A DNA stretch of 64,000 nt, from NCBI GenBank assembly GCA_032622095.1, contig CP136066.1, forward strand, positions 48,828,911-48,892,910, given 5' to 3'. Shown here piece by piece: positions 22,701 through 34,700 of the stretch. The notes below the pieces were generated by a model. The model worked only from the letters and a program-made list of their open reading frames with translations, was not told the DNA's origin and ran no database searches. Positions within the stretch are counted from its first letter, which is position 1. Each line of letters opens with the position of its first letter. This DNA is from Siphonodentalium dalli. Taxonomy: Eukaryota; Mollusca; Scaphopoda; Gadilida; Siphonodentaliidae. Made by a program: the position numbers and the translations under genes.

Positions 22701-25700
22701 GGACTTACCCTCATTCTAGCGGCTTTCCTAGCAACCCTTGAATAATTATACAACATTATTATGTAAAATTAAATAGAATGACTCTCATTGGAGAAAACAT
22801 TTTCGTTTGTTTGTCTTGATTTTTTTGGGTGGAACCAATGATTGTTTGTTTACAATTTTTGAGTAGTTCAGATGTTGTCTTTTAAAGGTACTCAACCCGT
22901 AAAGAGGGTCCCCATCTCAACAGATTCCAACAACAACAATCCGATCGGAGGGTCCTATATTACTATTTCTTTGGCTTTGGGGGTAAAAAATATTTGATTC
23001 GAGTCGAGGAACCCATCAAACAAAGCTCAGAGTTATTAGATATTGATTTTTGAAATTTGTTATAAACTCGAGATCAGTACTACTAACTGCCGTAATCTGC
23101 TCTGGATGTGTTCTCCAAATCTATTCAAACAGACAAGGATGGATAACTCTAAAATCAAGTGGTAATTTTAACGCAATTTTGACTGAGTTCTGGGCCAGAT
23201 AGTATTCCCGATAATGAAAAATAATAGATTTCTAAAATCGATATCTAACAAATCTGAGCTTTGATGGGTGACTTCCTCGACTCGAATCAAATATTTTTGA
23301 CCCCCGAAGCCATTGAAATAGTAATTGAGATGAGTTTTATCGGGTTGAGTACCTTTAAGAAATGGCACCGCAAATATTGTTGAATATTTTGAATGAGTAA
23401 TAATATATTAGTTTGATGAATAATAGTTTGCACGTAATATGGCTTAACAATTATTGATGTAAAAAATTAGTCTGAACTGACAGAATACAACGTAAATTTA
23501 AGTTGTGTGGGGAGGTGTCTTAGACCTCCCATAGCAGCCAAACAGTTGGATATTTGAGGATTTAATCCATCTTCGCTAAATGGATTCTCCCAATCAGTTA
23601 TAAAAGTGGACATTGGGATGTTCTATTATTCAATTGGAGGGATGTTCAGATAATAAAAGAAGATGAAAAGCTAATACAAGAAAGGTTCATATTAAGATAA
23701 TAAGTTCAACAAACTATCTATGAACTTATTATCTGAACATTTCCATAGAGAACTACTCGTCAATGAGTGTTTAAAATAAAAGGGTTAAAGTTTGTTGCAT
23801 CCTTGTCTGGTTCTGCGAATATTGATAAATTTGCTAAATATTTAAAGATACATAATCCAAATTATCTGACGTTTCTGATGATACAGGGACCATCAAATCA
23901 GATTGTGTACCTTTAACCCTTTACCCAACAGAAGGGCCCTGTGCCAATGCATTCTCTTATATATGCGAGTCGACCATAGGTCGCCTCGCATATATAAGAG
24001 AATGCATTGGCTTAACACATTAAAAATTATAAAATTGTTAAAGAATGTAAGAAAAAATGGTAAAAAGTGTTAGGCCAATGCATTCTCTTATATATGCGAG
24101 GCGACCTATGGTCGACTCGCATATATAAGAGAATGCATTGGTACAGGCTTAACTGTAACTATCACAATGTGGTCAAGGAGCCGGTTCCAATGATATCCAT
24201 ATTTGTATGGTTCTATTGAGACAGACCGAAGATATTTTAGGCTGTTGAAGCTTTATTTGGCCGGTTTTGGCCGGTTTGTTGGGTAAAGGGTTAAGCTGCT
24301 TGGGTTCTGTTGAACATAAATTACTAACCTGGAAGATACTTTTGAAGTTCATAATCAAACTAGTAAACTATATCTCTCTTAAATTTCAGTACCAAAAAGT
24401 AAACAAATTGACTGCTGATGCCAAATTTGGTAAGTTTTAAGTTAGCCGATGTGTGTGAAATTTTTGTATGACCCCATAGCCTCCAGGAGGTATTCGATTC
24501 TCTGATCTCCCTTGGAATGTATGATATCTATAGCAATCCATTTTTTAAAGTGGTGTGCTCGTTTTAAATTTAAATATTTTTTAATTTATATTTTTACACG
24601 TTTTAAGAACACGCTGACTAAATTGAACTGGCACAAATGAAACAATCTCAAATTTACCTGAGAAATATAAGAAACGAAACATGTTTTTTCAGTGCTATAC
24701 AACAATGTTTTTGTAGATAATGCCATGAATCTCTACTCTGGTTAATGCCTGTAGAGATCATATTCCACCAGTACAAAACTTGGATCTTTTTGAAGTCTTG
24801 ACAGGGAACCTAATAAATGCAAAAAAATAATGTGGGGAAATTGTTTCTTAGTTATTATCTGTTCCTTTATAATAATGTACTTCGCTGTAGGTGAAGATCC
24901 CAAGTCGAAATTGCATGGTTTTCCATGATGTTTGTGAGCTGATATCGCAATAAACATTGAATTAATTACCCATGAGAAATTCCATAATTGTAAATAACGC
25001 GAAGCAAAATCGCTCACAAGGTCGAAGATTAATTAAGGAACAGATAATAACTTAGAAATATATTCCCCGTGTTATTTTTCGACTTTATAAGGTTCCCTGT
25101 CAAAACTTCAAAGAGTTTGCAGGTTTTGTACTGGTGGAATATGATCTCTACAGGCGTTAGCCAGAGTAGAGATTCATGGCATGATCTAATGTTTTTTTAA
25201 ATCTTCTGCATAGGTATGTTTTGCGATACCTCTTACCAAACTATATACAGTAATGCCCTAAATAATATACCCCTTAACCACAGCAGAATTATGGGTAACT
25301 TTTCAGGATTTAGTCGGAAATATGGCTTGTTACCATTCATCGGAAAGCTCTCTCTTTCCGACTAAATCCTGAAAAGTTACCCATAATTCTGCTGTGATTA
25401 AGGGGTCGCTTTCTTAGGGCATTACTGTATTTGAATGAGTCATGTCCGTTTAATTTCTATTTTGTTTTCACAGAGAGCGGTGATATTAAAGCTAGCATCG
25501 CGGCACTGTCCCTCGTCATATCTAGTGCCACCAAGTACAGCGTCGATGGGGAAACGTTATCTAATGAATTACAGCAGCTGGGTCTGCCTAAAGGTACTGT
25601 CATGGTACTAACAGGAATGTTCAAGGTTCAATGTGATGAAATCTAATTAATTACAATGAATTACAGAAGCTTGGTCTGCCTTAATGGTACAGTTATTCAG

Positions 25701-28700
25701 ATCCTATTAGTGTTCAAGATTTAATTTGATTTAAAATTACCATCATCATCAATCAAGGCTACAAACTCGAAGAATGCAACAACTACCGACACGGTCAAAG
25801 TTAAAATTTCTGTCATATGCCCCCAAGCTGAAATGAGAAAGAAAGTTAAATAAAACAGATGTTTATGGTATAGATAGTTGTAACAATGCTCAAAGTTTGC
25901 CAGACGGAATCTGTTATGGGTTTACAACCAGATTTACATAATTTTGAGCTATTCTGTAAATCTGTAAGGCTAATTATAAGGTGCTGAAACCATATTATGC
26001 ACATTAATGGCACATTCTTAGAATACACTTTCTGGGAAATATTCAGTATATAATATATCATAAAATGTTAAAATACAACTCTGACACCTGCGAATGTCCT
26101 GAAAACCTGATTGTGTGATGTATTTTTTTGCACACAAAATTACAATGTTTGCTCAATATTCTCTCTTTTTCATTTAATGTTTTCAATAGTATAAACTGGG
26201 AAGATTTGACAAATGGATATAATATTATTCAGTTTATTTCTGATTTACTGGTCAACCAGTTTGTGTTTACGACCAGGTAGTTTTCCATTTCTTTTTCGCA
26301 GTTCTTCCTTCAGTTGTTTGAGTGAATAATTGTCATATTTTGGAGCAGATTCTGCCATCATGAATTGATATACTAGTACATCATTCATGGTTTCCATTTA
26401 ATAGTTGTCTATGCGAGAAATTGTGTTCTGTATCAGTATCTGTAGATATTTCAGTGCAGGAACCAATTCTGGTTGTAGACACACTGTGTTAGAATATTCT
26501 GTCCTCGGGCTTACATGTAGTAAAAATAGAAACGTGGTCACAGTGGTGTTAAAATATATTTTTATGTTGTTGTTGTAACTAGATGTCTAGAACCCTGAAT
26601 ACATCTTTATTAAAATTATTACTTTCATTAACCCTTTCTATACTAAATGGATTCTCCCATATAGCTATAAAAGTATACATTGGAATGGTCTATTATTCAT
26701 TTTGGAGTGATATTCAGGTAATGAAAGCAGACGAAAAGATATTACAAGTACAGAAGGGTTCTTATTCATCGGTTGGAAATGTTCAGATAATAAGTTAAAT
26801 GTTGAACTTATTATATGAACATTTCCTAAGGGAACTATTCGTCAATGAGTATTTATTTAGTACCGAAAGGGTTAATTACTGATTGTACAACTCGTTTATC
26901 AGCCAACTGTTGTGCCTATTGAACGGTTGAACCAAAAGTTATGAAAATGAGCATCAATTTTTATTTGTTTTATTTCTAGAACATTCCACAGCCCTGTGCA
27001 AGTCGTACAGCGACAACACAGAGAAACTACAAAATAAATTCCGAAGCCAGAGCCTAAGATGTGAGTAAAATTTCAGTAGTCTCATGGTGGGGAATCACGT
27101 CATTTCAAGGTCATGGTGGGGAATCACGTGGTTTCGAGGTCGGTGATTTCAGTAGACTCATGGTGTGGAATCACGTCATTTCGAGATCATGGTTGGGAAT
27201 CATGTGGTTTTGAGGTCATGGTGGGAAATTACGTGGTTTCGAGGTCGGTGATTTCAGCAGACTCATGGTGGGGAATCACATGGTATTGAGGTTGGTGAGT
27301 ACCACGCATGCAAAATGGCTGAAGCAAATGCAAATGCACAAAAACATAATATATGAGGAACTGACACAAAACATATCATTTTGACTGTCACAAGCCTTTT
27401 ATTTTTTAAAACAAGTTGATACCATATCTGTTCCAAAATTCTGACAAAAGTGGCCAGTCGTAGGTTCGTGAGTATTAATAAACCTGTCCATACATCTAGG
27501 AGAATTCTTCGACTGACAACTTTGGTCAGAATGTTAGAGCAAACAACTGTGAGTTTGGACACAAATGAGATATCAACATGTTTGAAAAATAGTATAGCAT
27601 ATACTCATACCGGTAGCTGCCAAAACACTATGTAATATGTCATATCCTAGTTTATTACCTTTTTTCTTGTTTCTGGTTATGTTTGAGATCGCCTCGACCA
27701 TTTTGAATGCATGATACTCCTCAACTCGAAACCACGTGATTCCCCACCGTAAGTCCGTAAACACTGCAATCATGACAGTATGCTGTACATTTGTGATAGA
27801 ATCAGATGGAGCAAATCTCTGAATATCTGACACCAGGCACATACAGTAATGCCCTAAATAAATGACTCCTTAACCACAGCAGAATTATGGGTAATTTTGC
27901 AGGATTTAGTCGGAATGTGGCATAGGAGAGCTTTCCGATGAATGGCAACAAACCATATTTCTGAGTAAATCCTGTAAAAATTCCCAATAATCTGCTGTGG
28001 TTAAGGAGTCAACTAGGGAATTACCTAGGCTTGGTAGGGTAGAGACCCAACATGCTTTAGCATAGACTCTGTCTACATGTGAAATTAAAGAGGGTCAAAT
28101 TCTCAAAATTTATTATATCAAAATTTGTCTGGATACTCGATGTTTGTAGTACATGTACCATTTTTATAGTATTTGTAGCAATACATAAGTCACGATATAT
28201 TACCCTTAAGCCATCAGACAAAAATAAAAGCAATTTTGTGACTTTAGTAAGTAAGCATGTGACTTCACATATATGTTGCTTGGTTATAGTGGAAACTATT
28301 TTTTGGAAGTCCGTCTAAAGATTGTTCCGTTTGGTGAGGTTTTACTGTACCAATATCATAGAAAACCATGAAATCCTGTCCCCACGAAATAGCCTTTTGA
28401 AGATCAGAAACTTTTTACTGGTGAAATCCAGGATATTCATATAACATACATGTATCACCTCTTCATATTTCACATCTCACTGTTGACATTCCTTGTAGGA
28501 GAGTATGGGCCTCACCTCCTTTTTATTTTTTTCTCTTCTCAGTACCTTACCTAGAAAATGTCCAGTGGCGGGTCGACTACATTCTCAGCTCCAGTGAACT
28601 CAAGGTAGATTTATAAATCCCACATTATATGAAATCTCCTGTTTCTATTTCATTCAGGTAATGAATTGATTGCCAGGTATGTTTTAACCCTTTCAGTGCC

Positions 28701-31700
28701 AGGGGCCGATCTCATCGGCCCTAATTTACGGTCTGTAAAATCGGCCCTAAAAAATTAAAAAACAAAAAATTCAATTTTTTTTTTTTTTAAAGATTTTTTT
28801 AGGTTGATTTTTTTTGGGTATGCTTAAGCATGCTATAGCAAATTTAAAAACAAACTGGATAAACCCTTAAGAGCATGTTATAACTCAAAACTATCACCAA
28901 GTATTCATTGTAATAATTTTGATGCCCATGAAAAACGTAAGATTCCCTGGCACTTAACCTACAAAATAAGTCTGTTAAAGAATATAAGAAAAAATTATTA
29001 AAATTGTAAAAAATTGTAAAAAATAATAACAAATGATGATAAATTGTTAGGCCAATGCATTCTCTTATATATGCGAGGCGACCTATGGTCGACTCACATA
29101 TATAAGAGAATGCATTGGCACAGGGTATATGGGTTGATACAAAAATCAGTTTCCACACCTAGCCTGTCTCAGGATGTGGAAAGTCTAGATTGATCTACAC
29201 AGAAAACTACTTAATTGTTAAGCTAGTACACCAGATTTTTTTTTCTCCTGATGATAACCTTAGATAATGTTGACTTAATGGAATTAAATTGGCATACATG
29301 TTTACAAACATAAAATACAGGTCAAGATCGATTTTGGGTTCTGTCCCCCAATTTTACTGGAGTTACGCATCTTTTTTTACTTTGAAATTCGGGTTTTCTT
29401 GTTTCCCTGTTGATAACTGTAGATACACAGTAGGGTAATGGGTGTATTATGTCCAATGGGTGTATTATGTCCAATGGGTGTATTATGTCACACCCAGTGG
29501 TGCCCTTGTTTGCAAATTTTTTAACAATATGTCAGGAAGTATGAGATGGAATTTCAAAGACATTTGTCATTGGGCTAGGAAGTAATACAAATATGAACAA
29601 TTGTTTGCTTTAACCCTTTTCAGTGACAGGGGCCGATCTCATCGGCCCTAATTTACGGTATGTATTATAATCGGCCCTAAAAAAAATTATATATATATTT
29701 ATTTTTTTTGGTTGAATTTTTTTGGGGTATGCTTAAGCATGCTATAGCGAATTTAAAAATGAAACAAACTGGATAAAACCTTAGGGGCATGTTATAACTC
29801 AAAACTATCACCAAGTATTCATAGTAATAATTTTGATGCCCATGAAAAATGTAAGATTCCCTGGCACTAAACTTACAAAATAAGTCTGTTAAAGAATATA
29901 AGAAAAAATTATTAAAATTGTAAAAAATTGTAAAAAAAATAACAACAAATGATGAAAAATTGTTAGGCCAATGCATTCTCTTATATATGCGAGGCGACCT
30001 ATGGTCGACTCGCATATATAAGAGAATGCATTGGCACAGGGTATATGGGTTGATACAAAAATCGGACCTGGCACTGAAAGGGTTAAAGCATCATTGATGA
30101 GTAGTTATCCATTAGGAAATGTTCAAATAATAAGTTCAACAAACGGTGTTTGTTGAATTCATTTTCAGAACATTCCCATCATTGAATACGATTCCTTCTG
30201 CACATTCTATTTCTTAACACCCCCTCCAAATAAATAATAGACCATTATAATGTATACTTTTATGACTGAGTGGGAGAATCCATTTAGTATATAAAGGGTT
30301 AAACGCTGCATATCAGGCTTTTTGTCAAATCTTTAGTACCGATTAAATTGGGCAATATAAATTCCGACATCATTTAACAAGGGGTACAACTCCTGCTTAA
30401 ATATTAAAATTCACCAGAATTCTATGTTTGCGGAAAGTGGAAATGCCAGCCTCACACCTTTGAACAGTAATACATACATCATTTTATTTTCATTTAGGAT
30501 ATAAATGAACCAAGTATCCAGCTAAAGATGAATGTCAAAGACCCTGATATGGAAGAATCAGAAGTGGTATCATTCACAGTATCATCTGATAAATTCACTG
30601 TCCTCTTACATGGTAAGTCTAACGGTATGAGCTGATAAATTCACTGTCCTCTTACATGGTAAGTCTGACAGTGTCAGCTGATAAATTCACTGTCCTCTTA
30701 CATGGTAAGTCTGACAGTGTCAGCTGATAAATTCACTGTCCTCTTACACGGTAAGTCTGACAGTGTCAGCTGATAAATTCACTGTCCTCTTACACGGTAA
30801 GTCTGACAGTGTCAGCTGATAAATTCACTGCTATCTTACATGGTAAGTCTGACAGTGTCAGCTGTTAAATTCACTGTTCTTTTACATGGTAAGTCTGACA
30901 CTGTCAGCTGATAAATTCACTGTCCTCTTACACGGTAAGTCTGACACTGTCAGCTGATAAATTCACTGTTCTCTTACATGGTAAGTCTGACAGTGTCAGC
31001 TGATAAATTCACTGTCCTCTTACATGGTAAGTCTGACAGTCAGCTGTTAAATTCACTGTTCTCTTACACAGTAAGTCTGACACTGTCAGCTGATAAATTC
31101 ACTGTTCTCTTACATGGTAAGTCTGACAGTGTCAGCTGATAAATTCACTGTCCTCTTACACAGTAAGTCTGACACTGTCAGCTGTTAAATTCACTGTTCT
31201 CTTACACGGTAAGTCTGATAGTGTCAGCTGATAAATTCACTGTCCTCTTACACAGTAAGTCTGACACTGTCAGCTGTTAAATTCACTGTCCTCTTACACG
31301 GTAAGTCTGACACTGTCAGCTGATAAATTCACTGTTCTCTTACATGGTAAGTCTGACACTGTCAGCTGTTAAATTCACTGTTCTCTTACACAGTAAGTCT
31401 GACACTGTCAGCTGATAAATTCACTGTCCTCTTACACAGTAAGTCTGACACTGTCAGCTGTTAAATTCACTGTTCTCTTACACGGTAAGTCTGATAGTGT
31501 CAGCTGATAAATTCACTGTCCTCTTACACAGTAAGTCTGACACTGTCAGCTGTTAAATTCACTGTCCTCTTACACGGTAAGTCTGACACTGTCAGCTGAT
31601 AAATTCACTGTTCTCTTACATGGTAAGTCTGACACTGTCAGCTGTTAAATTCACTGTTCTCTTACACGGTAAGTCTGATAGTGTCAGCTGATAAATTCAC

Positions 31701-34700
31701 TGTCCTCTTACACAGTAAGTCTGACACTGTCAGCTGTTAAATTCACTGTTCTCTTACACGGTAAGTCTGATAGTGTCAGCTGATAAATTCACTGTCCTCT
31801 TACACAGTAAGTCTGACACTGTCAGCTGTTAAATTCACTGTTCTCTTACACGGTAAGTCTGATAGTGTCAGCTGATAAATTCACTGTCCTCTTACACAGT
31901 AAGTCTGACACTGTCAGCTGTTAAATTCACTGTCCTCTTACACGGTAAGTCTGACACTGTCAGCTGATAAATTCACTGTTCTCTTACACGGTAAGTCTGA
32001 TAGTGTCAGCTGATAAATTCACTGTCCTCTTACACAGTAAGTCTGACACTGTCAGCTGTTAAATTCACTGTTCTCTTACACGGTAAGTCTGATAGTGTCA
32101 GCTGATAAATTCACTGTCCTCTTACACAGTAAGTCTGACACTGTCAGCTGTTAAATTCACTGTTCTCTTACACGGTAAGTCTGATAGTGTCAGCTGATAA
32201 ATTCACTGTCCTCTTACACAGTAAGTCTGACACTGTCAGCTGTTAAATTCACTGTTCTCTTACACGGTAAGTCTGACACTGTCAGCTGATAAATTCACTG
32301 TTCTCTTACACGGTAAGTCTGATAGTGTCAGCTGATAAATTCACTGTCCTCTTACACAGTAAGTCTGACACTGTCAGCTGTTAAATTCACTGTCCTCTTA
32401 AACAGTAAGTCTGACACTGTCAGCTGATAAATTCACTGTTCTCTTACACGGTAAGTCTGATAGTGTCAGCTGATAAATTCACTGTCCTCTTACACAGTAA
32501 GTCTGACACTGTCAGCTGTTAAATTCACTGTTCTCTTACACGGTAAGTCTGATAGTGTCAGCTGATAAATTCACTGTCCTCTTACACAGTAAGTCTGACA
32601 CTGTCAGCTGTTAAATTCACTGTTCTCTTACACGGTAAGTCTGATAGTGTCAGCTGATAAATTCACTGTCCTTTTACACAGTAAGTCTGACACTGTCAGC
32701 TGTTAAATTCACTGTCCTCTTACACGGTAAGTCTGACACTGTCAGCTGATAAATTCACTGTTCTCTTACATGGTAAGTCTGACACTGTCAGCTGTTAAAT
32801 TCACTGTTCTCTTACACAGTAAGTCTGACACTGTCAGCTGATAAATTCACTGTCCTCTTACACAGTAAGTCTGACACTGTCAGCTGTTAAATTCACTGTT
32901 CTCTTACACGGTAAGTCTGATAGTGTCAGCTGATAAATTCACTGTCCTCTTACACAGTAAGTCTGACACTGTCAGCTGTTAAATTCACTGTTCTCTTACA
33001 CGGTAAGTCTGACACTGTCAGCTGATAAATTCACTGTTCTCTTACATGGTAAGTCTGACACTGTCAGCTGATAAATTCACTGTCCTCTTACACAGTAAGT
33101 CTGACACTGTCAGCTGTTAAATTCACTGTTCTCTTACACGGTAAGTCTGATAGTGTCAGCTGATAAATTCACTGTCCTCTTACACAGTAAGTCTCACAGT
33201 GTCAGCTGATAAATTCACTGTTCTCTTAAATTCACTGTCCTCTTACACAGTAAGTCTGACACTGTCAGCTGTTAAATTCACTGTTCTCTTACACGGTAAG
33301 TCTGACACTGTCAGCTGATAAATTCACTGTTCTCTTACACGGTAAGTCTGATAGTGTCAGCTGATAAATTCACTGTTCTCTTACATGGTAAGTCTGACAC
33401 TGTCAGCTGTTAAATTCACTGTTCTCTTACACAGTAAGTCTGACACTGTCAGCTGATAAATTCACTGTTCTCTTACATGGTAAGTCTGACAGTGTCAGCT
33501 GATAAATTCACTGTCCTCTTACACGGTAAGTCTGACACTGTCAGCTGATAAATTCACTGTCCTCTTACATGGTAAGTCTGACACTGTCAGCTGATAAATT
33601 CACTGTTCTCTTACATGGTAAGTCTGATACTGTCAGCTGATAAATTCACTGTCCTCTTACATGGTAAGTCTGACACTGTCATCTGATAAATTCACTGTCC
33701 TCTTACATGGTAAGTCTGACACTGTCAGGTGTTAAATTCACTGTTCTCTTACATGGTAAGTCTGACACTGTCAGCTGTTAAATTCACTGTTCTCTTACAT
33801 GGTAAGTCTGACACTGTCATCTGTTAAATTCACTGTTCTCTTACATGGTAAGTCTGACACTGTCAGCTGATAAATTCACTGTTCTATTACATGGTAAGTC
33901 TGACACTGTCAGGTGTTAAATTCACTGTTCTCTTACATGGTAAGTCTGACACTGTCATCTGATAAAATCACTTTCCTCTTACATGGTAAGTCTGACACTG
34001 TCATCTGATAAATTCACTGTTCTATTACATGGTAAGTCTGACACTGTCAGGTGTTAAATTCACTGTTCTCTTACATGGTAAGTCTGACACTGTCAGCTGA
34101 TAAATTCACTGTCCTCTTACATGGTAAGTCTGACACTGTCATCTGATAAATTCACTGTCCTCTTACATGGTAAGTCTGACACTGTCAGGTGTTAAATTCA
34201 CTGTTCTCTTACATGGTAAGTCTGACACTGTCATCTATTAAATTCACTGTTCTCTTACATGGTAAGTCTGACACTGTCAGCTGATAAATTCACTGTTCTA
34301 TTACATGGTAAGTCTGACACTGTCAGGTGTTAAATTCACTGTTCTCTTACATGGTAAGTCTGACACTGTCAGGTGTTAAATTCACTGTCCTCTTACACGG
34401 TAAGTCTGACACTGTCAGCTGATAAATTCACTGTCCTCTTACACGGTAAGTCTGACACTGTCAGCTGATAAATTCACTGTCCTCTTACATGGTAAGTCTG
34501 ACACTGTCAAGTGTTAAATTCACTGTTCTCTTACATGGTAAGTCTGACACTGTCAGGTGTTAAATTCACTGTCCTCTTACACGGTAAGTCTGACACTGTC
34601 AGCTGTTAAATTCACTGTTCTCTTACATGGTAAGTCTGACACTGTCATCTGATAAATTCACTGTCCTCTTACATGGTAAGTCTGACACTGTCATCTGATA

